From assembly GCA_035712985.1 (NCBI GenBank), contig DASTAE010000220.1, positions 1 to 8,336 on the forward strand: a DNA stretch of 8,336 bases, given 5' to 3'. Within the stretch, counting starts at the first letter, position 1, and each line of letters starts with the position of its first letter. Of the stretch, positions 1 to 7,109 are shown in pieces. A program made the position numbers and the translations under genes. The DNA is from Actinospica sp035712985. GTDB lineage: Bacteria; Actinomycetota; Actinomycetes; Streptomycetales; Catenulisporaceae. The notes under the pieces were generated by a model. The model was not told the origin of the DNA and made no database searches. It saw only the letters and a list, made by a program, of their open reading frames with translations.

Positions 1-3000
1 AGCAGCGGCGCGGCGGCACCGGGCTCGAGACCTGGCCGCCCGAGGACGCCGAGCCGGTCGACGTCGACCCGCTGTACGGCGACGCATCGGGCCCCTACCA
101 CTACGGCCCGGCGTTCCGCGGCCTGCGCCGCGTCTGGCGGCGCGGCCGGGACGAGGTCTTCGCCGAGATCTCGCTCCCCGACGGCGCCCGGCAGGACGCG
201 GGCCGGTTCGGCCTGCACCCCGCCCTGCTGGACGCGGCCCTGCGCGCGGCCGGCGGCGGGCTCGTCGCGGAAGGGCAGGTGTGGCTGCCGTTCGCCTGGA
301 ACGGTTTCGAGCTGCTGGCGGCCGGGGCGGCGGACCTGCGGGTGCGGCTCGCGTCGGCCGGACCGAACACGATCACGATGACGCTCGCCGACGGAGCGGG
401 GGACCTCGTCGCCGAACTCGACTCGCTCGTCCTGCGTCCGGCCCCGACCGCGGCCGGCGAGGCGGCGGCGCGGCCCGAGAAGGCACGCAGGGCGCCCCGT
501 CGCCGCCAACGCCCCACGGCCTCGGCGGCGGACACCGGTCCCGATCTCTCCGAGCTGGATCTGCTCTCCGACGCCGAGCGCGCGCAGGCGTACGCCGACC
601 TCGTCCGCGCGCACGTCGCCGAGGTGCTGCGCTTCGCCTCGCCCGGCGCCGTGGCCATGGACCGCGGCTTCCTGGATCAGGGCATGGACTCACTGACGGC
701 GGTCGAGCTGCGCAACCAGCTCGGCACCACGCTCGGCGAGCGGCTGCCCGCCACGCTGATCTTCGACTACCCGACGCCCGACGCCCTCGCCGCCTATCTG
801 GCCGGCCGCGCGTCGGGCGGGAGCGACCGCCGCCCGAAGACGCCGACGCGCCGTCGTGGCACGGCCGCGGCCGACGAGCCGATCGCGATCGTCGGGATGG
901 CCTGCCGCTTCCCCGGCGGCGCGAACACCCCGGAGGCGCTCTGGAGGCTCGTGCTCGCCGGGACCGACGCGATCGGCCCGCTGCCCACCGACCGCGGCTG
1001 GGACCTGGACGCGCTCTACGATCCCGAGCCGGGAAAGCCCGGCAAGTGCTACGTGCGCGAGGGCGGTTTCATCGCGGACCCGGCCGGGTTCGACGCGGAG
1101 TTCTTCGGCATCTCGCCCCGCGAGGCGCTGGCCATGGACCCGCAGCAGCGCGTCCTGCTGGAGCTGTCCTGGGAGGCCTTGGAGCATGCCGGCCTGGACG
1201 TCCCGGAGCTCCGCGGCAGCCGCACCGGCGTGTTCGTCGGCGCGCTGACCTCGGATTACGTACCGGACCTGAACCGCGAGCCGCGCGCCGCCGAGGGCTT
1301 CGCGATGATCGGCAACGCGTTCAGCGTGATCTCGGGCCGTATCTCGTACCTGTTCGGCTTCGAGGGCCCCGCCTTCACGCTCGACACCGCGTGCTCCTCG
1401 TCCCTGGTCGCGCTCCATCAGGCCACGCACGCGCTCAGGAACGGCGAATGCGAGCTCGCCGTCGTCGGCGGCGCGACCGTGTTCTCCAGCCCGGCGGTCC
1501 TGCTGGGCCTGGCCCGGCAGCAGGCGCTCGCGCCCGACGGCCGCTGCAAGGCCTTCGCCGCGGGCGCCGACGGGCTCAGCACCGCCGAGGGCGCGGGCGT
1601 GATAGCGGTCGAGCGGCTCTCCGACGCCCGCCGGCTCGGCCACCGGGTGCTGGCCGTGGTGCGCGGCTCGGCGGTGAATCAGGACGGTGCGAGCAGCGGG
1701 CTGACCGCGCCGAACGGCCCGTCCCAGCAGCGCGTCATCGAGCAGGCCCTGGCCGCGGCCCGCCTCGCGCCCGCCGACATCGACGCCGTCGAGGCGCACG
1801 GCACCGGCACCGCGCTCGGCGACCCGATCGAGGCCCAGGCGCTGCTGAGCACGTACGGCCAGGACCGGCCCGCCGACCGCCCGCTCCGGCTCGGCTCGGT
1901 CAAGTCGAACATCGGGCACACGCAGGCGGCCGCGGGCATGGCCGGCATCATCAAGACGGTCATGGCGTTGCGGGACGGCGTGCTGCCGCGGAGCCTGCAC
2001 ATCGATCAGCCGACGGACGTCGTCGACTGGGACAGCGGAGCGGTCAGCCTGCTGACGGAGACCGTCGAGTGGCCGGACCACGGCCACGCGCGTCGCGTCG
2101 GCGTATCGGCCTTCGGTATCTCGGGGACGAACGCGCACGTCATCCTGGAGCAGGCACCGTCCGACGACTCGCCCGAAACGGATGGCGCAAGCGAAGACGG
2201 CCCGATCTTCTGGCCGGTATCCGCACGTGGCGAGGCTGCTCTGCGCGGCAACGCTGGGCGCCTGGCCGAGTTCGTCGCCGCCGATCCGGATGTCGACGCA
2301 CGCGAGATCGGCGCCGCGCTCATCCGTCGCAGCCCTCTTGCTCACCGCGCGGTGCTCGTCGGCCAGGACGCCGTCGAGCTCTCCGCCGGCCTGAGTGCGC
2401 TCGCCCAGGGCCGTGAGGCGCCGAACCTCGTGTCGGGCCAGATCAGCGGCTCAAGCCGGAAGCGCGGACCGGTGTTCGTGTTCCCCGGACAGGGCGCGCA
2501 GTGGGCGGGGATGGCGACCGATCTGCTCGATGCAGAGCCCGTATTCAGGGCCCAGATGGAGCGGTGCGCGGCCGCCCTCGCGAAGCACATCCCGGCTGAG
2601 GACGGCTGGTCGCTGATCGACGTGATCCGGCAGGCGCCCGACGCGCCGTCGCTGGACCGGGTGGACGTCGTGCAGCCGGTGCTCTGGGCGGTGATGGTCT
2701 CGCTCGCGGAGCTCTGGCGCGCGTCAGGGATCGAACCGGCGGCCGTGGTGGGCCACAGCCAGGGTGAGATCGCTGCCGCCTGCGTCGCGGGCGCGCTGTC
2801 GCTCGAAGACGGGGCACGCATCGTGGCCCAGCGTTCGCGGGCGATCGTGGCGCTGGAGGGCGGTGGCGCGATGGCCGCGCTGACGTTCCCGCTCGCGAAG
2901 GTGAAGGAACGGATCGCGCCGTGGGGCGAGGCGATCTCGATCGCGGTCTACAACGGGCCGTCGTCCGTGGTCGTGGCCGGAGAGCCGGAAGCGCTGCGCG

Positions 3001-6000
3001 AGCTCGTCGCCCGATGCCAGGAGGACGAGCTGCGTGCCCGGCTCATCGACGTGACCTACGCGTCCCACTCGCCGCAGGTCGAGCAGATTCGCAGTGAGCT
3101 GATCTCGGCGCTCGACGGCGTCGGCTCGGACGCGGGCTCCGTGCCGATGTTCTCGACGGTCACCTGCGAGTGGCTCGAGACCGAGCAGCTGGACGCCGAG
3201 TACTGGTACACCAACCTGCGTCAGCCGATCCGCTTCGAGGAGAGCGTCCGACATCTCATCGACGCCGGGTACGACTGCTTTATCGAGGTCAGCCCGCATC
3301 CGGTGCTCACGCCCGCGATCCAGGACACCGCCGAGGGCGCCACGGTGATCAGCACTCTGCAACGGGACCGGCCGGGACCGCGGCAGTTCGCTCTCAACCG
3401 GGCTCGTGCCTGGACCGTGGGCCTGCCCGCGCTCGCCGCGCCGACGGGAGGTCGTCCGACGGTGGATCTGCCGCCCTACGACTTCCAGCATCAGCGCTAC
3501 TGGCTGACCCAGGACGCCGCGGCCGACCCCGGTGAGGGCGGTAGCGACCACGCCGTCCTGCGCACGGTCACCCACGTGGCCGACACGGGCAGCGTCGTGC
3601 TCGCCGGCCGTCTCAGCGTGCATACGCACCCCTGGCTGCTCGACCACCGCGTGACCGACCTGACCCTGTTCCCCGGCACGGGGTTCCTCGACCTCGCGAT
3701 CCACGCCGCGGACCAGGCCGGCGGTCGCGGGGTGGAGGAGCTGACGCTGGAGAGCCCGCTCGTCTTCCCGGAGCGTGGCGGAGCCGTCCACGTGCAGGTC
3801 ATGGCGGGTGCGGCCGACGAGCAGGGGCGTCGGAGCGTGTCGGTTCACTCGCGGGCCACGTCGGATGACCCGTGGACGAGGCACGCGTCGGGCCGGATCG
3901 CCGACCAGGCGGCCGACGCTGCACCCGACGACTTCACCAGTTGGCCGCCGAAGGGCGCGGAGCCGGTGTCCATCGAAGGGCTCTACGACCGGTTGGCCGA
4001 AAGCGGATACCACTACGGTCCGATCTTCCAGGGGCTCACGGCCGTGTGGCGCGCCGGGGACGGCACGGCGACGTACGCCGAGATCACGCTGCCGGACAGC
4101 GCCACTCAGGACGCCGCGCGGTTCACCATCCACCCGGCGCTCCTCGATGCCGCGCTGCACGCCGCGGCCGTCACCCGCCCCGAAGCGCAGACGCTGCTGC
4201 CGTATTCGTGGTCTGACGTCACGCTGCACGCGAGCGGCGCGACCCGGCTTCGCGTGCGGATCGAAGCCGACACACCCGAGTTGCTGACGATCAGAGCCGC
4301 CGATCCGAGCGGCGGGCCCGTTCTCACCGGCACGCTCGCGCTGCGCCCCTTCGTGCCCGACGCGGCGGCGACGAGCGGCGTCGCGAACTCGCTCTTCCAC
4401 ATCGGCTGGTCGGCGATGCCCACACAGAGTGCCGACGCTCCGACGGATTGGGGGCTGCTCGGCGACGACCCGTTCGGACTCGCCGATGCGCTGAAGCTGC
4501 GGCGGTTCAGCGAGGTGGGCGACGTGTGCGACGCGCCGGTCGTCCTGGTCTGTGTCGCAGGGGACGCAGAGTCCGATCTCGCCGCGTCGGTGACCGAGAA
4601 GCTCGACGATCTGCTCGGCACGCTGCAGACCTGGCTCGCCGATCCGCGCCTCGAGGCGGCCAAGCTCGTGGTCGTCACGCGGGGCGCGGTCTCGACGGAG
4701 CCCGGTGAGGACATCCCCGATCTCGTGGCGGCGCCCGCGTGGGGCATGGTCCGCAGCGCGCAGTCCGAGCAGCCCGGGCGTTTCGTGCTGCTGGACGTCG
4801 ACCACGAGCCGAACGCCGCGCTGATCGGCGCCGGGCTGGCGATGGACGAGCCGCAGCTCGCCGTCCGCTACGGCAGGCTGCTGGCGCCGCGACTCGCACG
4901 TGCGGACGCGAAGGCCGCGCTCGCTCTGCCCGACGACCCGGCTCCGTGGAAGCTGGAGCCCTCGGCGGACGGCACGCTCGACGGCCTCACCTGCGTCCCC
5001 AACCCGGCCGCCGCCGCGCCGCTGCGCTCGGGCGAGGTGCGGATCGCGCTGCGGGCCTGCGGGCTGAACTTCCGGGACGTCGTCGTCGGGCTCGGGATGC
5101 TGCCGGGACGCTCGGACATCGGCGGCGAGGCGTCGGGCATCGTCGTCGAGGCCGCGGACGACGTGCACGACCTCGCGCCCGGCGACCGCGTCATGGGGCT
5201 GATTCCGGACGCGTTCTCGCCGCGCGCCGTCGTGGACCGCAGACTGGTCACCCGCATGCCGGACCGGATGGGTTTCACGCAGGCCGCCACCATCCCAGTC
5301 GCCCACACAACCGTCTACGAGGCGCTGACCGAGGTCGCCGCCCTCAAGCCCGGCGAGCGGCTGCTCGTTCACGCGGCGACCGGCGGCGTCGGGATGGCGG
5401 CGATCCAGCTGGCCCGGCACATGGGCGCCGAGGTCTTCGCCACTGCCCACCCGAACAAGTGGCACGCGCTGCGCCGGCTCGGCATCGAGCCGGACCACAT
5501 CGCCAACTCGCGCAACACCGAGTACCGGGACAGGTTCCCCGGCGTCGACGTCGTCCTCAACAGCCTGACCGGCGCGCACATCGACGTCTCGATGAACCTG
5601 CTGCGCACCGGCGGCCGGTTCGTCGAACTCGGCAAGACCGACCACCGCGACCCGGCCACCCTGCCCGCACACGTCAAGTACCTGATCTTCGACCTCTCCG
5701 ACACCGATCCGGACCGCGCGCACCGCCTGCTCGACGCGGTCGGCGGACTGCTGGCCTCCGGCCACATCGACGCGCTGCCCACGCGCACGTTCCCGATCGC
5801 GCGGGTCCAGCAGGCGATGCGGTTCATGCAGCAGGCGCACCACGTCGGCAAGATCACCCTGTCGCTCCCCGAGCCGGACCGACCTGCGGGCACGACCCTG
5901 ATCACGGGTGGAACCGGTGCGCTGGCCGGCCACCTGGCCGAGCACCTGCTGGCCACCGGCCAGGCGGGCGACCTGATCCTCGCGTCGCGCGGCGGCGGCA

Positions 6001-7109
6001 CCGACGAGGCCGCGCGGTCGCGGCTGGAGCGCCTGGCCGCGGCGTATCCGGATTCGAGTATCAGAGCCGTGGCCTGCGACACGGCCGACGCGGTGCGGCT
6101 GGCCGAGCTGATCGCCGAGGTCCCCGCGGATCGGCCGCTGACCGACGTCGTGCACATGGCGGCGACCCTGAGCGACGCGACCATCCCCAAGCTGACGTCC
6201 GAGGATCTCGCGAGCGTGCTGCGCACGAAGGTCGCCACCGCGGCCCACCTGGCCGAGCTCGCCCCGGACGCGCACCACGTCTACTACTCGTCCGCGGCCG
6301 CCACGCTCGGCAGCCCCGGCCAGGCCAACTACGCGGCCGCCAACGCCTTCCTCGACGCGCTGGCCGTCCAGCGGCACACGCGCGGCCGGCCGAGCGTGTC
6401 GATCGCCTGGGGCCTGTGGGAGGAGTCCGGCGGGCTGATCGGCCACCTGGACGCCGGGGACCTGGCCCGCCTGGCCCGCGGCGGCGTCACGCCGCTGAGC
6501 ACCGAGGACGGCGTCGCGCTCTACGACGCGGCGAACGCGGCCGACCACGGAGCCGTCGTCGCCGCCCGGTTCAGCATCCCGCGCCTGCGCGAACAGGCCG
6601 ACGCGGGCACGCTGCACCCGCTGTGGCGCGGGCTCGTCCGGGCGACGCAGCGGCGGGCCACGGCGGGGGCCGGACCGTCCGGCGGCGCGTTGCTCGGCCA
6701 GTTGGGCGCCGCGTCCCCGGCCGAGCGGGACCGGCTGCTGCGCGAGCTCGTGCGCGGGCACGTCGCCACTGTGCTCGGGCACGCGTCGGCTGCCACCGTC
6801 GAGACCGACCGCGGCTTCGTGGACCTCGGCTTCGACTCGCTCACCGCCGTCGAGCTGCGCAACCGGCTCGGCGCGGCCACCGGCCTGCGGCTGCCCGCCA
6901 CGCTGATCTTCGACTACCCGAACCCCGTCGCCCTCGCCGGATACCTGCGCGCCGAGCTGGTTCCGGAGGAGCGGCGGGAGCCTGACGGGACGCCGGAGGA
7001 GCCCGAGACCGGCCCCGCGATCGACATCGACGGCATGGCGCTGGACGACCTGCTCCAGCTCGCCTACGCGAACGACCCCGAACACGAACTCCAGGAGGGA
7101 CTGCGATGA
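1..7109 (+). CDS. Modular type I polyketide synthase, 5' end outside window (DH-ACP / KS-AT-DH-ER-KR-ACP)
   Basis: The frame with first whole codon at 3 is open to TGA at 7107-7109, giving 2368 visible residues. A GTG at 279 lies inside a DH domain and is not the start; coding before it (YGPAF near 102, HPALLD at 216) is plainly the same DH, so the true start is upstream of the window. Domain order seen: partial DH, ACP, KS, AT, DH, structural KR half with ER, KR, ACP, C-terminal docking tail. The protein is a cytosolic megasynthase subunit that extends and reduces an acyl chain carried on phosphopantetheinylated ACPs. The complete module should add one methylmalonyl-derived unit and reduce its beta-carbon fully. 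It sits directly upstream of, and overlaps, another PKS gene. I saw no in-frame TTA codon. The family assignment is certain; the product is unknown. Confidence 0.98.
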   Translation, partial: QRRGGTGLETWPPEDAEPVDVDPLYGDASGPYHYGPAFRGLRRVWRRGRDEVFAEISLPDGARQDAGRFGLHPALLDAALRAAGGGLVAEGQVWLPFAWNGFELLAAGAADLRVRLASAGPNTITMTLADGAGDLVAELDSLVLRPAPTAAGEAAARPEKARRAPRRRQRPTASAADTGPDLSELDLLSDAERAQAYADLVRAHVAEVLRFASPGAVAMDRGFLDQGMDSLTAVELRNQLGTTLGERLPATLIFDYPTPDALAAYLAGRASGGSDRRPKTPTRRRGTAAADEPIAIVGMACRFPGGANTPEALWRLVLAGTDAIGPLPTDRGWDLDALYDPEPGKPGKCYVREGGFIADPAGFDAEFFGISPREALAMDPQQRVLLELSWEALEHAGLDVPELRGSRTGVFVGALTSDYVPDLNREPRAAEGFAMIGNAFSVISGRISYLFGFEGPAFTLDTACSSSLVALHQATHALRNGECELAVVGGATVFSSPAVLLGLARQQALAPDGRCKAFAAGADGLSTAEGAGVIAVERLSDARRLGHRVLAVVRGSAVNQDGASSGLTAPNGPSQQRVIEQALAAARLAPADIDAVEAHGTGTALGDPIEAQALLSTYGQDRPADRPLRLGSVKSNIGHTQAAAGMAGIIKTVMALRDGVLPRSLHIDQPTDVVDWDSGAVSLLTETVEWPDHGHARRVGVSAFGISGTNAHVILEQAPSDDSPETDGASEDGPIFWPVSARGEAALRGNAGRLAEFVAADPDVDAREIGAALIRRSPLAHRAVLVGQDAVELSAGLSALAQGREAPNLVSGQISGSSRKRGPVFVFPGQGAQWAGMATDLLDAEPVFRAQMERCAAALAKHIPAEDGWSLIDVIRQAPDAPSLDRVDVVQPVLWAVMVSLAELWRASGIEPAAVVGHSQGEIAAACVAGALSLEDGARIVAQRSRAIVALEGGGAMAALTFPLAKVKERIAPWGEAISIAVYNGPSSVVVAGEPEALRELVARCQEDELRARLIDVTYASHSPQVEQIRSELISALDGVGSDAGSVPMFSTVTCEWLETEQLDAEYWYTNLRQPIRFEESVRHLIDAGYDCFIEVSPHPVLTPAIQDTAEGATVISTLQRDRPGPRQFALNRARAWTVGLPALAAPTGGRPTVDLPPYDFQHQRYWLTQDAAADPGEGGSDHAVLRTVTHVADTGSVVLAGRLSVHTHPWLLDHRVTDLTLFPGTGFLDLAIHAADQAGGRGVEELTLESPLVFPERGGAVHVQVMAGAADEQGRRSVSVHSRATSDDPWTRHASGRIADQAADAAPDDFTSWPPKGAEPVSIEGLYDRLAESGYHYGPIFQGLTAVWRAGDGTATYAEITLPDSATQDAARFTIHPALLDAALHAAAVTRPEAQTLLPYSWSDVTLHASGATRLRVRIEADTPELLTIRAADPSGGPVLTGTLALRPFVPDAAATSGVANSLFHIGWSAMPTQSADAPTDWGLLGDDPFGLADALKLRRFSEVGDVCDAPVVLVCVAGDAESDLAASVTEKLDDLLGTLQTWLADPRLEAAKLVVVTRGAVSTEPGEDIPDLVAAPAWGMVRSAQSEQPGRFVLLDVDHEPNAALIGAGLAMDEPQLAVRYGRLLAPRLARADAKAALALPDDPAPWKLEPSADGTLDGLTCVPNPAAAAPLRSGEVRIALRACGLNFRDVVVGLGMLPGRSDIGGEASGIVVEAADDVHDLAPGDRVMGLIPDAFSPRAVVDRRLVTRMPDRMGFTQAATIPVAHTTVYEALTEVAALKPGERLLVHAATGGVGMAAIQLARHMGAEVFATAHPNKWHALRRLGIEPDHIANSRNTEYRDRFPGVDVVLNSLTGAHIDVSMNLLRTGGRFVELGKTDHRDPATLPAHVKYLIFDLSDTDPDRAHRLLDAVGGLLASGHIDALPTRTFPIARVQQAMRFMQQAHHVGKITLSLPEPDRPAGTTLITGGTGALAGHLAEHLLATGQAGDLILASRGGGTDEAARSRLERLAAAYPDSSIRAVACDTADAVRLAELIAEVPADRPLTDVVHMAATLSDATIPKLTSEDLASVLRTKVATAAHLAELAPDAHHVYYSSAAATLGSPGQANYAAANAFLDALAVQRHTRGRPSVSIAWGLWEESGGLIGHLDAGDLARLARGGVTPLSTEDGVALYDAANAADHGAVVAARFSIPRLREQADAGTLHPLWRGLVRATQRRATAGAGPSGGALLGQLGAASPAERDRLLRELVRGHVATVLGHASAATVETDRGFVDLGFDSLTAVELRNRLGAATGLRLPATLIFDYPNPVALAGYLRAELVPEERREPDGTPEEPETGPAIDIDGMALDDLLQLAYANDPEHELQEGLR
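3..441 (+). other. Dehydratase (DH) domain, C-terminal part, probably inactive
   Basis: This is the second hotdog half of a PKS dehydratase. Visible landmarks are Y-H-YGPAF at 96-116 and HPALLDAAL from 216, with the expected catalytic Asp codon at 231-233. Residue D+4 (243-245) is Arg, where the family's DxxxQ/H motif has Gln or His; the complete DH later in this protein has His there. The N-terminal half with the catalytic His lies outside the window. The domain is followed by about 35 Ala/Arg-rich linker residues and then an ACP, with no KR. Without a KR to make the beta-hydroxyl, and with the altered DxxxQ/H motif, I infer a vestigial domain. Action in trans or a non-dehydration role (for example oxa-Michael cyclisation) cannot be excluded. 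Confidence 0.9.
546..810 (+). other. Acyl carrier protein (ACP) domain of the upstream module
   Basis: This is a four-helix carrier domain with the motif GMDSL. The phosphopantetheine-accepting Ser is the TCA codon at 690-692. It is followed by TAVELRNQL and the conserved LPATLIFDYPTPDALAAYL ending. It holds the chain from the KR-less module and presents it to the KS at 873. The half from 741 on is nearly identical in DNA to the ACP at 6717-6959. Met replaces the more usual Phe or Leu before the DSL motif, which is a common variant. Confidence 0.95.
690..810 (+). repeat. Direct repeat, copy 1: ACP C-terminal half
   Basis: This segment is nearly identical to 6837-6959. It includes an exact 34-base run at 741-774 (equals 6888-6921) encoding RLPATLIFDYP. 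It marks recent duplication or gene conversion between the two ACPs. Confidence 0.8.
873..2159 (+). other. Ketosynthase (KS) domain of the complete module
   Basis: The KS begins at EPIAIVGMACRFPGG (876) and ends with the conserved GTNAHVILEQAP (to 2159). The catalytic triad is intact: Cys in DTACSSS (codon 1392-1394), His in HGTGT (1797-1799) and His in KSNIGHTQAAAG (1917-1919). The domain accepts the chain from the preceding ACP and performs decarboxylative condensation with the methylmalonyl extender on its own ACP. It has an intramodular ACP-KS linker and no docking domain, as expected inside a subunit. Confidence 0.97.
875..1824 (+). repeat. Direct repeat, copy 1: KS N-terminal two thirds
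   Basis: This segment of the first KS is closely matched by 7210-8159. Exact runs read by eye include 48 bases at 875-922 (equals 7210-7257) and 37 bases at 1788-1824 (equals 8123-8159). Such paralogous KS repeats are normal in modular PKSs and are substrates for homologous recombination and gene conversion. Confidence 0.85.
2160..2468 (+). other. KS-AT linker
   Basis: This is the alpha/beta linker joining KS to AT (for example PVSARGEAALRGNAGRLAEF). It is typical in position and length. Its codon use is markedly looser than that of the KS: by hand about 17 of the 65 codons from 2160 end in A or T. Confidence 0.8.
2469..3370 (+). other. Acyltransferase (AT) domain, methylmalonyl-CoA type
   Basis: The AT starts at PVFVFPGQGAQW. 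The catalytic Ser is in GHSQG (codon 2757-2759) and the catalytic His in YASH (3057-3068). Three published specificity signatures agree on methylmalonyl-CoA: RVDVVQP at 2658-2678, Gln after the catalytic Ser (GHSQG), and YASH rather than the malonyl-type HAFH. The domain loads methylmalonyl onto the ACP of this module, placing a methyl branch at the alpha carbon. The specificity call rests on motifs and is well supported for actinobacterial cis-AT PKSs. Ethylmalonyl or other bulky units are less likely with an intact YASH. Confidence 0.94.
3371..3506 (+). other. Post-AT linker
   Basis: This linker wraps back onto the KS-AT linker and ends with the conserved VDLPPYDFQHQRYWL sequence found after PKS AT domains. 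It leads directly into the DH. Confidence 0.8.
3549..4350 (+). other. Dehydratase (DH) domain of the complete module, altered HxxxGxxxxP motif
   Basis: This is a full-length double-hotdog DH. The catalytic His is at 3645-3647 in LLDHRVTDLTLFPG and the catalytic Asp at 4146-4148 in HPALLDAALHA, with His at D+4 so DxxxQ/H is intact. YGPIFQGL is present. In HxxxGxxxxP the glycine is replaced by Asp (codon 3657-3659). Both catalytic residues remain, so the domain can plausibly dehydrate the KR product to the alpha-methyl enoyl intermediate, but the substitution makes this uncertain. If it fails, the module would stop at a beta-hydroxyl and the ER would have no substrate. Confidence 0.93.
4389..4940 (+). 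other. Structural (pseudo) KR subdomain
   Basis: This is the non-catalytic Rossmann half of the ketoreductase, which in fully reducing modules lies before the ER. Landmarks are SLFHIGW at the start, LVVVTRGAVST in the middle and WGMVRSAQSEQPGRFVLLD. It has no NADPH glycine motif, as expected. It stabilises the catalytic KR at 5892 onward, from which it is separated in sequence by the inserted ER. Confidence 0.9.
4947..5870 (+). other. Enoylreductase (ER) domain
   Basis: This is a medium-chain dehydrogenase-type ER that reduces the alpha-methyl enoyl-ACP with NADPH. Landmarks are CGLNFRDVV, IGGEASGIV, the nucleotide-binding HAATGGVGMAA (about 5370-5402), DVVLNSLTG and ELGKTD, with the Lys proposed as proton donor at 5634-5636, then LIFDLSD and VGKITLSLP at the end. 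In LGMLPG the residue after Met (codon 5100-5102) is Leu. Tyr at this place is reported to correlate with an S-configured alpha-methyl, so a non-Tyr residue suggests the R form. That mapping is from memory and is an inference. Confidence 0.95.
5892..6650 (+). other. Ketoreductase (KR) catalytic domain, B-type-like
   Basis: This is an SDR-fold KR. The NADPH motif TGGTGAL is at 5904-5924. Active-site residues are intact: Lys 6228-6230, the Ser pair of YYSSAAA at 6288-6293, Tyr 6330-6332 in QANYAAAN and Asn 6342-6344. The stereo-loop reads LSD (6168-6176) instead of LDD. It keeps the final Asp of the B-type signature, and the A-type Trp is absent (Leu there), with Pro and Asn before the Tyr. I therefore infer a B-type (D-hydroxyl) reductase, the usual partner of a DH and ER. 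Just before the loop, HMAAT replaces the common HAAGV. The hydroxyl is cryptic if the DH and ER work. Confidence 0.94.
6717..6959 (+). other. Acyl carrier protein (ACP) domain of the complete module
   Basis: This carrier domain begins with SPAERDRLLRELVRGHV and has the motif LGFDSL. The phosphopantetheine-accepting Ser codon is 6837-6839, followed by TAVELRNRLG and LPATLIFDYPNPVALAGYL. It is the last catalytic-cycle domain of this subunit. The docking tail that follows should steer it to the KS of the next protein. Confidence 0.96.
6837..6959 (+). repeat. Direct repeat, copy 2: ACP C-terminal half
   Basis: This is the partner of 690-810 in the second ACP. The exact shared run is 6888-6921. 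Confidence 0.8.
6960..7106 (+). other. C-terminal docking tail
   Basis: About 49 residues follow the ACP: an acidic, Glu/Pro-rich spacer, then a short amphipathic helix (IDIDGMALDDLLQLAYAN, 7020-7073) and a charged end. Tails of this form, with an Asp/Leu-rich helix, are typical of class 1 C-terminal docking domains that bind an N-terminal coiled coil on the next PKS subunit. The next gene begins with exactly such a coiled coil, so the two form a likely cognate pair. Confidence 0.82.
7093..7109 (+). promoter_or_regulatory. Shine-Dalgarno and ATGA stop-start overlap between the PKS genes
   Basis: AGGAGG at 7093-7098 lies 7 bases before ATG at 7106-7108. That ATG overlaps the upstream TGA stop (7107-7109) as ATGA. 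This fixes the start of the second gene and implies translational coupling, keeping the two subunits in step. Confidence 0.93.

Noticed and set aside
279..281. GTG as start of the first PKS gene
   Set aside because: It lies inside the DH domain. The same frame is open to the left edge and encodes the preceding YGPAF and HPALLD motifs.
881..890. Palindrome GATCGCGATC
   Set aside because: It encodes part of the conserved EPIAIVG sequence and is repeated in the second KS for that reason; there is no sign of an operator.
281..2416. Long plus-strand frames of 711 and 748 codons (281-2416, 4739-6985)
   Set aside because: They are out-of-frame readings of the PKS with Arg/Pro/Gly-rich, low-complexity translations and no motifs.
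4290..6070. Short shared string ATCAGAGCCG in the DH and KR
   Set aside because: At about 10 bases it is too short to mean more than chance in an 8 kb GC-rich window.
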